In this document: piece after piece, positions 25,104 to 40,100 of the stretch
Position numbering within the stretch: the stretch's first letter is position 1
How the letters are laid out: the number at the start of each line of letters is the position of its first letter
Assembly (NCBI GenBank): GCA_008638375.1
Contig: CM018041.1
Span: forward strand, 6,563,501 to 6,627,500
DNA length: 64,000 bases
Origin: Nyssa sinensis
Lineage: Eukaryota; Streptophyta; Magnoliopsida; Cornales; Nyssaceae
Direction of reading: 5' to 3'
Notes under the pieces: generated by a model
Told to the model about the DNA's origin: nothing
The model's input: only the letters and a program-made list of their open reading frames with translations
The model's database searches: none
Program-made: the position numbers and the translations under genes

Positions 25104-25150
<47 letters not shown>

Positions 25151-28100
25151 AAGAGAGAGAGAGTGTTCATGCAACTTGGGTGTTCAAAAAATGGGAGTTG
25201 ACTTTTGGACATATATATTGGCTAATGGAGAGAGGGACATATTATATTTGGCAGGGGACCGAATTCTGGAAGATAGAAAAAGTAGAAAGAGTATGGAACT
25301 TAGTAATAAGAGTGAGCGCAAGACAGATATTATATATTTAATGGGGTGGTGGAAGAAAAGGATGAGAAAGAGCTACAAACTTATTGATGAGAGAGTGAGA
25401 AGTATATTTAGTTTGTAGTACTACAAAATGAATTGAGTTTTCCGTGAGTTGTTTGCGAGCAGCTTGAGTTCGACTTGGTTCACAAGCCTAATAAACCCAT
25501 AGCATCATAATTGTACAATCTCTTTTAATTGGAAGGAAACTAGAAAATGATATGTTGACCTCTTTCCATATCACCTACCAATATGGACATCTAGTTAGGA
25601 TGACAATGTAAATCAAAGAATGAAATAGCCTAGGCCTTTAGCTCACGTACAGGTGATGTTATCACTTTGTAGTCCTATGAAAAGCTACCACATTATTTGT
25701 TATGACAATTCAACTTTCCATCATAAGGTACTTATTGCTCAGACCAAATTATCCCCATATCTTATATATAATGACTACATTACCCACATTTCACAACCTG
25801 GTGCCATTGAAACTGATTGTCCACAATTCTACCCGCCAAATTTGAACCTATTATATAAGGACTAAGTTGAACCCAAACAAGCCGAATGAAAATTTGGTCA
25901 AGGCCAAGCCAAACTTGAGCATAATTCAAATACTAACAAGTCAAGCTTAAACAGCTGTTACAAGTGAGTTGGGTCATGGATAAAGATTGAAGTTCAAAGC
26001 AAATAAATCTAAGACAGCTGTTACAGCGACAATTCTAAATATGAGACCGATTAAAATAGGCATAAATTGTGTCTTATTGCCTATGTAATCAATGATGGAA
26101 TATTATTTTAGTCAATGCAAGATTATTTTCCTTTAGTACACGATTGCTTTAAAAGGAATTAAAAATATGATTCAGTTGGTCTTGAGGTAAGAGAAGATAA
26201 AATGAAAGACAGAGAAAGAAAAAGAAAAGATTTGGTGTCTCTTATATACTGAAAGAAAGAGGACATGAACCAAGGAACATAGAGGAAGTCTATTGACAAA
26301 TGGATGCTAGATTACCCATCTGGTGATAAAGCATGGAGGAGAGTGAGTAAAGGAAATTGTGCAACCGTAATGACAAAAGGGAAAGAAATTGAATTAAAAA
26401 AAAAAAGAGAGCCAACCTGGTGGCGAGAACATCGTACACATTTTTGTGCTGATGGTTGCACACAGAGAAGTGTTATTTTCTTCTCGCTTTTTTATTTCTC
26501 TTTTCCGATTTCCACTTAGGACATATTTAGGATTTTGGGTTTTAGTGGTCTTTTTGGAAGTTTTCTAGAGTGTAAATAAAAAAAAAATTTAATAAAATTT
26601 CTGAAATTGACATATTTGTCCTCTAATTTTATGTTTTTTTTATAAATAAATATGTATATGCATTAAAGGCACCAAAGGGGGGCAAACCCGCAATTACAAA
26701 AAAATGGGAAAAGGCCACAAAAATCAAATCCTAAGACCCTCGCAAAAATATATGTATCTATTTACATGGGATTTGCCTCCCTAATCTAAAGGTATAATAA
26801 GCACAAAAAGTAATCTTTGAAACTCCAAGAAGATAGCTCGGTCCTTTCAAATATCCTCCTATTCCTTTCCCTCCATAAGCACTAAGTCAGGCAAAGGGGA
26901 GCTATCCTCCAATCTATTCAAGTCTTAAATAGAATGGGGGGAGTTCTACATCAGAATTACTTTCTGCATGTTGAAATATTCTTTCAGAAAACTTTAAGCT
27001 TGCAAAGTTTTTTTTTGGGTGCTAGGCTCTAGAACGTAAGATTTTTTTCCTCTCATCTTTGGGGTGGGTGCCTTGTAATTAATGGTTCAATCACTCCTTC
27101 ATTATGAAAAATCAGTTGTTATTCTCTTTTATTTTGTTTTCTTTCTTGCTTCTCTTCTCTTGTCCCTCTTAATCTTCTTTCTTTTATTTTTGTTGTGATT
27201 TTGTTGATTGATAAATTACAAATCAAACACCTAAAGCATGAGCCATTTTTCTAGAACTCTTTCAAACTATAGAAAGTGGCACTGCTGCGTCCTTTAATTT
27301 TGTCCTGGTTCATCGGCAACCTTCCACCGACCTACTATCAGCTAAGATGTGCATGTGACTATTTTGCCCCTTCCTTCACATATACAGTACAGTGTACAGA
27401 TTCGTTTCACTTATTATTCTCAATTGGACTTAATTATCCAAAAAAAAAAAAAAAATTCTTAATTGGACTTGTAATTGTATATCTTTTTAATGAACTAACC
27501 TCATCTCATCTCCATTGTAGCTTAGGACCAGTAAAGCATTAGGTGAAAATTTTATCAGATTCGGTTACCTTCCTTCTTAAGACATTACTTACCCTTAATC
27601 TATCTACCTTTAACCTGTTCATGATTAAATTGAGAGGTTGAGCCCATTGATTTAGAGGTGTTATTGATACTTTTGATCTATTCAGTGGAACACAGTAGAT
27701 GGTGCAACCCTCTGTGTTTGTGTTTTTTGGTGGCAATATCACATAGGTGTTGGTACTAAAAACTTATTTAGCATCGCAAAAAAAATTATCAGGACCACTT
27801 TTGATGTATCCAAGAAAGGAAATTTATTATGCAAAATATCCACCGATTTTATCATTTTAACCATAAGAGTCTCGTACACCTACGAACCAAAAAAAGAAAA
27901 TAGAGATTCTCATAGTCATCTTTAAAACATTCTTTACCAGTTAGGATGCAGCAGCATCCACATGACAATATCTAATTTCCTATTTATGTACAATACCTCT
28001 TGCATGAGTTTGTCAATATCTGTCTAAAGCTTGTTGAGGCTTTCTATATGTTCCTGTGACACGATGTTTTACTAGTACTAGTCGAACAGAATGTTAAATT

Positions 28101-31100
28101 CTGATTCATCTTCATAGCTTACTGTTTTTAATTGTTGATTTTGAGATCTTTACCAATTCAATTTAGGATTGGGAGCTTGGGATTTGAGGCACCCCTCAAA
28201 AGTTTAATGATGAAGAATGAAAGTTAAGAGATTCTCCAGTTAGAATGGCATGAGGAGGTTGATCTTGTTCTCTAGAATAGTTGGCAATGGCCTTTTGAAT
28301 CTCTTGAAATAACCAAAATATCCCTAGGACAAAGGGGAAATATTTGTAATTGTACGTATTTTTTTCCTTCAAAAATTTATTTATAAACCACCAGAGGTGG
28401 CGAACCCATATATTAAAATAAAGGGGCAGTTTACACAACTGGAGCTTTAGATCCCCCTAAAAACTGCACAAAAGAATTTGCAGAAAAGGGGTATGAGTCA
28501 AGTACCCAAAAATATAAACTATAAAGTTTTGAAAAGAGTATCTTTGAATCTACAAGAGGGGTTCTCCCCTTCAAAAATTATTCTATTTGCTTCACACCTT
28601 GAGCACTGGAACAAGCAAAGAGGTGCCAAAAGTTTTCAAAAATGAGGCCCAAGAATGGATGGAACATTTCAAGAGGATCAAAATGAATGTAAATTTGACT
28701 TTATTGTCATCAAGAAATGAGAAAGATTAAGACCAGAAGAGAAGACCTAAAGGGTATTTATCTTACGAAACCCAAAAATGTTTTTGAGGAGGGCCCATAT
28801 GGGCAGTCAAGACCACCCTTATGGGTGTCTGATTTTCGAATGGGGATTCTTGTTGTAATTGTGAAAATAATTTTTTTTTTAGAAATAATTCTTAAATTTT
28901 TAGATTTCTGCTGTGGCCCTACTTGGTCCACAAGTATATTAGGCTTTTCTAGACCTTTAATCTTAATAATTGATTAAGTTATTACACATTTTTACAATTG
29001 GTCCTATCTTAACCAAAGTAACCCTAAACTTTAATCTCACCTATAAATACCTGACTCCACAAGGAGTCTGGGGTATGAAGAAGAGGTCCTAGGAGAGGTT
29101 TGAAGACAATGTTCTACAACTCAAAAAAGAAAAAATCTTCCTTTGTGTGAAGATTGGAGTGATGAAGGCAATTTTGGCATTTTCAAATGTAGGCTCATTT
29201 GAGGTAAAGCTCTCTTTTTTGTTTTTTTTTTTTTTCTTTTTAAGTTTTATTATTTCAAGCTCTTAGGACATGATTTGTACTTGATCGAGTATGAACTTCT
29301 TAAATTCATGCTTCATATTCAAGATAATGAGTATTTGGGTGGTGGTTGGATTAACTGATATTTATTTTGTGATTGAACTCCAATCATTAGAGTAGTTTTT
29401 CTTTTCATATAATTGTGTGAGCCTTGATCTATCATGGAAATATGGTCTTTTTCTTTCACTTGAACCCAATTTTTTGATAAAAGCCTTGTTCTCTTCAACC
29501 TTTGTCTCTTTTATTTTTGTGATGTAACAAGTTTTCCATCTCTTTTTCTCACTTGAATCCCCAGTGTTGAGGAAAGTCATGTTTTCGGCTTTTATTTATT
29601 TTTATTTATTTAGACTTAGCTCGATTATGCTATACATCGTTGATTCTTCCCCTCAGGCCTCCAAGGTTCTAGGGAATGAGTCATGGTTTATTTCTTTGTA
29701 ACATGTTCCATGGATATCGTTTTAAGTGCCATTCCTTTATTTGTAGTTCTTAAACTTCTAAAAATAACAAATTGGAGGTGGTCCGTGAAAGTAAGTTTGC
29801 AAAAATTGACTGATATGGATAATCCATAATTGTTTATGTATTTGCCATGAAGATGGACTTTGGACTTTTTACTTTTTATTCTTTTTCTCACCATATGGTG
29901 GAAGACTTAATTATTTATGTGAACTTGAAATTCAATGACATGTATATTAGGACGTTATTAGTAGATACTGTCAATTCTAACTGGATGGGGGTGCAACAAG
30001 GATCTCTTGTTCCTTTCCCAACCATAACCTATTACTTTGTTACCACATCTCTAATAAAATGACAGTCCAGTTGTATTTGCTTTGTCCTTTAACTGGATTG
30101 GTAGGAATGAACATTGTAACTTGATTATCAGAAAATATCATAATGGATTCTTGCTGGTGCAGCAACCAAAAAAAAATCATCATGGGCTTATCAATTGTAA
30201 ATCCCCTCTCCTGCAGAAAAGATTTGACCCACATCATCTCACATGTTGTATGAGCCATAACTTTACTCAGCTTTGCACTTGTAGCCACAAAATTGTAACA
30301 TTTTTTTACCTATGCAACTAGGTTGCCAATTGACATCTTATCCAGGTTATATCTTGCCCAATCTGCTTTAAAGGGGGAGAAAACCAAAAATGTAGAGGGA
30401 GCTGGAATGCCTAAATACCGAACCTTTGTCATGAGCTCCCTTAAGATATTTCAAAATACAATGTACAACTTACCAATACTCTTTCATTTTGTTTTTGCAT
30501 AAATTGACTAAAAATGAAGACTAGGTTGTGCCATAGTTAGGCACATATACATTCTAACTGTCCATTTGCACCTTCCTAGATTAACAACTAATTGATTTTT
30601 AGTTTTATCGAACTTTGTGTTAGGATCCATTGGAGTGTCAATTGGTTTGGCTCCCATGAGCCGGGTCTTATGAGATCAATGAAATACATCCTATGAGAAA
30701 GCGAAATTTCCTTCACCATACTCTCTTTTATCCAGGAAATACCTCAAAAGGCTGAGATCCTTTATATGAAGTTTGCACAGGTGGGAAGATCAGTCATACC
30801 AACTTGATCTCTACCAATGACTACTACATAGTCTACATACACCACTAGAATTCCTTGGAAGCTCACTTGGCATTCAAAAGCCCCCCCCAAAGCCTCATTC
30901 TTCGCTTGGGAAGCTTCCTGGAAGGCCATTTTAACCGCAAACAATATGAAGAAAAGAGGATTTCTTATGGCCAGCAGATGCTATTTTTGTAAGAACGACG
31001 AAGAGAGTGGATCACATTCTCATTCACCGTGAAATTCCTTGGAGCTGCTGGAACCTTGTTCTTGCCATGTTTGGCTTCTCATGGGTCATGCCAGGCTCCG

Positions 31101-34100
31101 TCAAAGATCTCTTGTTGGCGTGGGAAAGGTGCATCCTTTCTAAAGATATGAAGAGAATTTGGAGATTGGCCCCCATTTACCTCTCTTGGTCCCTTTGGAA
31201 TGATAGGAACAATCAGTGTCTTTGAAGATCGGGAGTTTCCTACTCCTTATCTTAAAGATGTTTTTTTGCGTTTATTATTTTTTTGGGCCAAAGAGGCTTT
31301 TCCTGTAAATGTCACTTCTTTTGTTGACTTCTTGGGGTCTTTAAGGCCGATGTAAAGCTTTTGGGGGTTTTTCGCCCTTTTGCCATTCTTGGGCTTCTTA
31401 ATATATACTTATTACTTATCCAAAAAAAAAAAAAAACTCACTCTAAAAATGATGAACAATTGAACATTGTGCACCATTCCATAAATAACTATTACATCGT
31501 TGAAGTTGTCAAACAATGATATAGATGATGTAATTGTTGTTTATAAGATGAAATATATGTCAAGGCCATAAACAATCTTCTTTAACTTGCTCGCCTTCCC
31601 CTAACTCCCCTCCAATCAATATACGTTAGAAGTAGTTCCATATGCTTTATGTTTATTTTCATCATTTCCATCTCAATTGCTTGGAGACTAGAAAAAAATT
31701 TAGAGGAATTTTTATGGCGTGGTTCTAGAGATGAATTTAAATATCATTTGTTGCGTGGAAGAAGGTTTGCTACCCATTACAGGCTGGTGGTCTTGGTATA
31801 AGGTCCTTTTGTCTGTTCCATAAAGCTCTGTTAGCAAAGTAGCTTCTAAGATTTGCAAAGGAACTATATAGTTTATGGAGGTGGTAATTGCAAGCCAGCA
31901 GTCTGTCTGATACGGGTTTGTTGTCTCTAGAGGTTTTCTCACTTCACGGTGTTGAGCTCTGGAAAGGGTGGAGAGAGTTCTCTATGCATGTTGGGTTTAT
32001 AATGGGGGATGATGCTTGGTGTGGCTATAACACTTTAAAGATTAGATTTCCAGTTTTTTTTTTTCAAATCTCTTCCAATAGAGGGACCTTGGTGGCGAGA
32101 AGGCAGATTCTAAAGGGTCAAATTGGGCAGATTCTTAAGATGGAGGAAATTTCGTGGAGGCAGAAATCTCGGGCTGTCTGGCTTAAAGAGGGCGACCGTA
32201 ATACAAAGTTCTTTCACAGGATGGCTTCAGCTCACTTCAGAAGGAACAGAATTTCCTCCATTGTTATTGATGGCCAAGTTCTCACGGAGGAGGAGCCAAT
32301 TAGAAAAGGAATTGTTGATTTCTTTTCTACTCTCTACTCAAAGCCGCAAAGATGGAGACCGGGAGTAGAGGATATTGTCTTGAATAGTCTGAATGGGGAA
32401 GAAGCCTCTAACCTGGAGTCTCCATTCTTGGAGGATGAAGTGGAGAGAGCCTTAGAGGAGTGTAATGGGGATAAGGCTCTAGGCCCCGATGGATTTACTA
32501 TGGCATTTTTTAAAAAATGTTGGTCTGTGCTGAAAGCGGATGTGATGGCAGTGTTTGGAAGCGTCTATAGGGAGGGGGGTTTTGAACGAAGCCTCAATGC
32601 TTCTTTCATTGCTATCATTCCTAAAAAGGAAGGAGCGGCTAGCATTAAGGACTTTCGCCCCATAAGTCTGGTAAGTAGTGTTTATAAGCTAATTGCTAAG
32701 GTTCTCTCCCTAAGATTAAAAAAGGTTATGCATAGTATCATTTCTCCTAGCTAAAATGCATTTGTGATGGGTAGACAGATTCTAGACGCGGCTCTCATTG
32801 CTAATGAATGCATTGACGCTAGGATAAAGCAGAAAAGGAAAGGGTTGGTCTGCAAATTGGATATTGAGAAGGCTTTTGATCACATTAATTGGAGTTTCCT
32901 AATGGGTATGTTGACAAGAATGGGTTTTGGGAGTAAGTGAAGGAAGTGGATCCATTCGTGCATATCCACGGTTTCCTTCTCAGTCCTTGTTAACGGGTCT
33001 CCTGCTGGCTTCTTCCGCTCGACTAGAGGATTGAAACAGGGGGATTCCCTATCCCCCCTTCTCTTTGTGATTGCTATGGAGGCTTTGAGCCGTTTCATGT
33101 GCCGGGCTGAGGAGGTTGGTCTCATCAAAGGCTTTCAGGGGGGGGCAAGAGGGGGTGAACGTGCCATCGTCTCCCACCTTTTATTTGCTGACGATACCAT
33201 CATCTTTTGCGACCCTATAGTGCGCCAGCTTCGCTTTTTAAGATGCATTCTCGTGTGTTTTGAAGCGGTGTCAGGTTTGAGGATTAATCTGGCTAAAAGC
33301 AGTATTTCTCCAGTTGGGGCAGTTCAGGGGCTGGATCTTTTGGCTAACACTTTGGGCTGTAAAGTGGGAGGCTTCCCCTCATCTTACTTAGGCCTTCCAT
33401 TGGGAGCTAATGCGAGATCTATTAGGGTGTGGGACCCCGTGGTTGAGAGGTTTCACAGAAAGCTTTCAGGCTGGAAAGGCCAACTCCTGTCTAAGGGTGG
33501 AAGGCTCACTCTTATCAAAAGTTCCTTGGCCAATCTTCCCACTTATTTCATGTCCCTCTTTCCGATTCCGATGACAGTGAGTAGAAATTTGGAGAAGATT
33601 CAAAGGGACTTTCTTTGGGGGCATGAGCGAGATTGCAGGAAGTTTCATCTTGTGGCGTGGGATAAAATAAAAAAGCCTCTGTCTTTAGGGGGTCTAGGGG
33701 TGAAGGATTTGAGAATCTTCAACACAGCGCTGCTTGGAAAATGGTTATGGAAGTTTGGAGATAGTGATAAGGAGCTTTGGAAGAAGATAATTGTGTCTAA
33801 GTATGGGAGTGCTTCGGGGGGCTGGTGCTCGAGCAGTTTTGATGGGCCGATGGGTTGCGGTCTATGGGGTTACATTAGAAGAAGATGGAGACCTTTTCAG
33901 GAGAGATGCCGGTTTACCTTGGGCAAGGGAGATCGGGTGAAATTTTGGGATGATGTGTGGTGTGGGGCTATTCCGCTAAAGATGAAATTCCCTAGGCTGT
34001 ACAGTTTGGCTACCAACAAGGCGGCTTGGGTTAGTGAGTATGCGGCGAGCACAGGGAATACGTTTGTCTGGACTCCATCTTTTAGAAGAGACTTCTTTGA

Positions 34101-37100
34101 TTGAGAGTTTGGGGAGGTGGATTCTTTTCTTAGTCACATCAACAATTTCAGGACTATGGACGGTAGAGAGGATAAGAGGATATGGATTCCGGACAAGTCA
34201 TTCTTTTCAGTGAGATCTTTTTACAAGAGTTTGTTTGTTCCCGAAAACACTCTATTCCCATGGAAGCTCACTTGGCGTTCAAAAGCTCCCCCCAAAGCCT
34301 CCTTTTTCATTTGGGAAGCTTCTTGGAAGGCCATTTTAACGGCAGAAAACTTAAAGAAGAGAGGGTTTCTGATGGCTAGTAGATGCTACCTTTGCAAGAA
34401 AGATGAAGAAAGCGTGGATCATACTCTCATTCACTGTCATGTCTCATGGAGCTGTTGGAACCTAGTTTTTGTCATGTTTGGTTTCTCTTGGGTCATGCCC
34501 GGCTCCGTCAAAGACCTTTTGTTAGCATGGGAAGGGTGTATCCTTCCTAAAGATATCAAGAGAATTTGGAGATTGGCTCCCATTTGCCTCTTGTGGTGCC
34601 TCTGGATCGAGAGAAACAACCGTGTTTTTGAAGATCGGGAGCTTACCACTCCCTATCTTAAAGATTCCTTTTTGCGTTTATTATTTTTTTGGGCCAAAGA
34701 AGCTTTTCCTGTAAATGTTTCTTCTTTTGTTGACTTTTTGGGGTCTTTAAGGCCGTTGTAAATCTCTTAAGGGTTTTTGCCCTTTGCCCGTCTTGGGCTT
34801 CTTAATATATATACCTTTACTTATCAAAAAAAAAAAATAGAGGGACCTTGGTGGCGAACTTTATGCGATTTTGGGAAGGGGGAGTGGTTTGGGATCCTAG
34901 TTCTTTTCAAACATTCTAAGATTATGAGTTAAGCGTTAGTGGCTAAACTTTTTACGTTGATATACCGCTCTCAAACTAGCAGGGATAGCAAGGATATGTT
35001 GCTGTTGATCCCTGTGAAGCAGGGGAATTTTGGAAACTTAATGCTCCTCCGAGGGTCTCTTTTTGTATGGACTATGGTTGTCAAAATTGCGATTCGGATC
35101 ATACGATTCAGTATGTTCAAATCGATCCAGATCGTATAAAAAAATCGTAGCAGCGAACAGAACTGTATTAGGATCGTTATGAGATTGTATACTCGCGATC
35201 CTAAAGATTCAAATTATCTGGGCCTTTTCAAGTTTTAGTGTGGGCCTTTGAATTATTTTAGCCTAAAATAAATCTGGATGTAAGAAGAAGAAATGCATTT
35301 TCTTCCAAACAAGTAATGCTATTAGGTCTAGTATTGAAGCTATCTACGTTCTAAGGAGAGATGGTTGCGCAGCTTGGTGAGAAATCCTTTGAGATTGTGG
35401 AAGAAGGAGATGGCAATGGGGATGCCCTCCAGATAATCGAGAGAGATAGAAATCCTGTGCAAAAAATTGGCGTAACCAGATCAGTGCTAGAATGGTTGTG
35501 CGTGGTGCTGGAGGAGATCTCCAATGGGAAAAGGAGGCAGTGGTTTCCTTGTGGGCTTCACAGTAGGGGTAGATCCTTTTATATATGGCAGATGAAAGAA
35601 CACAAATGGGGGAATTTATTGAGGTGGAGGTGCAGAATGTTAAAGGGAGGGGCTGTATCTATATCCCTGAGGAGAATAAGAGAGGAGGATGGCTACAGGC
35701 GGTGAAAGCTCTACGAAATATGGGGCAATCCTTTTCGGCGAAAGCAAAGAGCAGGGAGAAATCTTTTGTAGAGGTGGCAAGGATGAAAGAGTGGCTGACA
35801 AGTGGTGGATAGGACCCGAGGAGCATGGGAGGATGTTAAAGTGCTGCCGGAGTCATGCAACAGTCGTTTCGAATACATGGAAAGGTGCCTGATGGGAAAG
35901 TTTGGGGAATATTGGACACCAGTACCTGAGAGGGCGAGAGTTCAACAATGGGTGGATAAGAACTGGGAGGTTCCAACAGGCATGAACATCTTGGACATGC
36001 ATGGGATATGGTTTTTGTTTGAATTTTCATCTCAAATCGAAGCTCAAAGGATCCTGAAAAGGGAGGATTGGCGGTTTGAAGGGCAGAGAGTTCATCTGAA
36101 GAGGTGGTCGGTGGAAGGGTGTTGCAGCAAAGCGACGGGGCCGAGGGAGGTTTGAATAAGGTTGATGGGTCTTCCGGCTGTCTTTTGGTGCGGTGAAGTG
36201 TTCGGTGTGGTGGCGAACAGGTGTGGCGAGTTCATCGCAGTAGATGAAGCTACAGCCGGCAGAGCACATCTCAGATGGGCTCGAATCCTGGTGCGAGCAG
36301 CTTTTGGCTCAATCCCGGCGACAGTGAAGATTAGCTTGGGGTCATGGAGATGTGAGGTGCCAATTTGGGTGGGTTGGGGTCCTCAAATTGCGAAAAATGT
36401 GGTGGCCGGAGGGGAGAATCGAGCTTCATCCATGGCAGAAATTTCAGTTGCAGGGACGAATGGGATTCACATGCGGAGAGCATGTGAGCAAGGAGAAGAG
36501 ATGAACGTTCTGGAAAGATTAGCTGGCAGTAATTGAGATCTGTGCTTAACTTATAAAAGGTTATATTCGAAATTTGAATTGAGAAGGAAAAGGGGTGTCA
36601 ACACTTGGAGGGGCAGGGAATCAGGGGAGGAGAGCTAGGTTTGGGCCTGGGGGGTGGCGTTGGGCTGGTGGAGCTAGTCTGAACTTGGGCAGAAGGAGTG
36701 TTAATATGGGCAAAGACAAATAAAAAACCATTGAGTGAAGATGGTAGATGGTGTGGGCCTGGTGGCCCAATCAAAGTCTTTAAAACGGGCCTCAATGGTC
36801 AGAAGGGGGAGACGTCTTTGGAGTTTAAAGGCAACCCAATCAATTCAGCCCAGGTTGTGGGGCAGATAACCCATGAAGCTGGGGCCAGTTCGCGTTGTGC
36901 ACATAAAGTAGCAGAGGGGTATATCTGAGGGGGCTACCAATTGGTTAAGAGTAGGAGTTTGGAGGGGCTGGGAGGTTTGTCATGTGCTTGAATGAGGAGG
37001 AATCCATTGTACTCTATTCCTTCATTGTCCATTTGTGAGGGGAGCATGGAATTTGGTTTTCTTGCCATTCTGTTGTTGCTGGGTGATTCATTGTTTGGTT

Positions 37101-40100
37101 AGGGATTTTTTTGAAAAGTTGGGTAGGAGGATGTGTCAAGGGGAGTAAAGGTATAGTATGGAGAATGATGCCTACTTGTTTATTTTGGTGTTTATGGAGG
37201 AAAGGAATAGGTGCATTTTTTGAAGGGGAGAAGATGGATATTTGTAGATTCAATGATAGTTTTTTGAAAGTTTTATACTCTCGGGCATTGGAGGCATACC
37301 CTCGTATGCATATAATTTTATAAATTTTTTGGAAAATATGAGACTCTAGTTTTAGTGAGTCTCTTTTGCATATGGGTTGCCCCCTTGGGGCACTTTTAAT
37401 GAATTATGTTTACTTATAAAAAAAAATTCATAATAACTAATAAAATGTTTGGTAAGTGATGAAAAAGTATTTTAGTATACATATAAAAATGAGAATATCC
37501 AAAATTTTAATATTAAATTAGTAAGTTAGATTATGAAATGTTCGGATAATGTGATTAAGAACCGATTAAGACTTGAGACAACCGTATTGGAGAATTAATT
37601 TGGGTTTATGCCGGACGTCAGAATGGAAACTATTTACCTGTTGTGGGTATAGCAGCCCCACGTGGCACTAAGACCATTGGGGTTCACTCTCTCTCAAGAG
37701 TGTTAAGGTCTCACAGAAGCACACCCTACTCATGAATCTTCCCTCGGTACCGCGAGCTACTCAAACATGGGCAAGGTCCCCCATACTTGGTTAACTTGTC
37801 CTATTGACATCACATGCTAAAGTCTTGGTTAAGCCACCCTCTGGCTCCCTTCTATGGCATGTTCATAAGCAAATTGGGTAGAATCACAACGATGATCCCC
37901 ACATGCACAAGAGCAGCTTGTGAAGCTCTATGACATCTCATGGAATTCGTTCCTTCACCCTGTCTCGTCATGGTTGCCCAAAGACTTGGGGGAAAGTCTT
38001 GGGAGGCTCTTGAAGTTTGGTGCATGGCAATGGTGTAACCTTCATGCCATGGGTCCTTACGCTCGGGATACCTAAGGTCTTATGACATGATGGCTAAAGT
38101 AATGGGCTCTCCAAAGAGTTTCACGCACGTTATGTGTGGCACTTCTTGAACTTTCTAGAGCTGAGATATTCTTTTAAACTATCTCCTATTTTGAACATTA
38201 GTGGGATGCCTAGCAAAACTAGAGCATCCACGTGGGGTGTAGTGATTGGCACATGATTGACCACTATAAATACCTCTCAACTACCATAGTATAGAGGGTA
38301 ATAACTTCCATCAACCACCCAAGGGAGTTGACTTTCGGGAACCTCGTACCACTCTTATTCCTCATATCTAGAATCTTGCACTACTTGGATTTCTTGTACC
38401 TGAAAAATCGTGAAATATCTCAAGTCTCGCCTCACTCTCTCTAGAATCTCATGAAGGTTCTAGATTGCCATCACTTGCTCCCTGCCTCGGATCCACTTGG
38501 CACTTGACACGAAAGTTGCACTCCTCACACAACTCACACCTCTAATCCACCTTACCTCCACGACATCTAGGTTGTCTACACGTATTAAGAAGACTTGCAA
38601 AAATGTATAGGAAAAAAAAATTCATATGATTTTTATAGATTTGAAGAAAGCCTATAGAGTCCCTCGAGATTTAATATAGTGGGTTTTTCTAGAAAGAAGT
38701 TACAAAATAATATATTGAAGCAATAAAGACGTGGACTGTGACTATAGTAAGAACTGTTAGGGAAACAAATGAATTTTTTATCATTGTTCGTTTACATCAG
38801 GGGTTTGTGTTAAATTCTTTTTGATCACTATTGATCTACAACAGGGGGTCTGCATTAAATTCTTTTTTATCACTGTTGATTTACATTAGGGGTTTGCATT
38901 AAATCCTTACTTTTTTTATTTAGTAATGGATGAATTGATTAAACATATTCTGGATGAAGTCCAGTAGTGTATTTTCTTTCTATGACTTTGTTTTATTAAT
39001 GGAACTAAAACATGGATAAATTCTAAATTAGTGGTATTGAAAGAAGCTTTAGAATCAAAAGGGTTTGAGACAAGTAGGATGAAAACTGAATATATTGGGT
39101 AGGACTTTAATAAAATTAGGAAAACAAAGGTAGATAGTAAGATTGAAAATCAAGAAATAATGAAAAGTGTGATTTTTCGATAACTTGGTTCGCTTATCCA
39201 TATTAAAGATGCTACTCATAGAAGTAAAGTAAGATAGGTTAAGTGGAGAAGTGCTTCTAGCATCTTATATGATTGACATATATCTCTAAAATTGAAGGTA
39301 ACTTGTATAGAATAGCTTTTCAATCAACAATGTTGAATGGAATTAGAAGGGTGAGTAGTTAAGAAATATGTGCATAAAATAATTATGACCGAAATGAGAA
39401 TATTGAGATGGATGTGTGGTAAGACTAAAAATGAAAATTTTAAAATGAATACATTTGCGAGATGGTATAAGTAGGCACCTATAGGAGATAAAATGAGAAA
39501 TTATTAAAGTGCTTTGGTCATGTGCAATGAAGACCAATAACCAATAAGGACGGGCAACATGGTTTGTAGTAGGGATCATGTTAGGGGAAAAGGGAGACTA
39601 AAATTAGCTTGGGTTGATATAATAAGAAAAGAAAAGACACGATAACATATGATTTAACTAATGAAATGGCATTAAATAGAGCAGAATAGAGAGATAAGAT
39701 TTATATAGCCAACTCCAAATAAATTGGGATAATGCTTTGTTGAGTTGAGTAGAGTAGAATATATGTTGTATGTGTTGTATGTATATATTTATGCATCTAT
39801 TCATATATATAGACCTAAGTGCACAATTGTAATGATACATTTACTTCTACCCTTGCTGAACAAATGTGGTGAAAAGAACTTCTACATTTTTGAGGAAATT
39901 TTAACATTTGGATTAAAATGAAATGTAATATAATTTGGAAAACTATCTTGCAAAACAAGCTGTTGCTGCCACCAAACATGCTTGATTAGCATGCTGAAAG
40001 ACCTTGCTAAATATTTGTTTTCTATCTGAAGTTAACTTTGTTTATATACAACCACTCCAGCTCAGCTACAGAAGTCCTTGTTCGCCACATGACTCTATCT

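Noticed and set aside
25086..25418. 110-codon ORF through a microsatellite
   Set aside because: Most of its first part is encoded by (GT)n(GA)n; the rest has no family features. Treated as chance.
36027..36269. Minus-strand ORF in the LINE ORF1 region
   Set aside because: Antisense of the sense-strand LINE protein, with no motif of its own.
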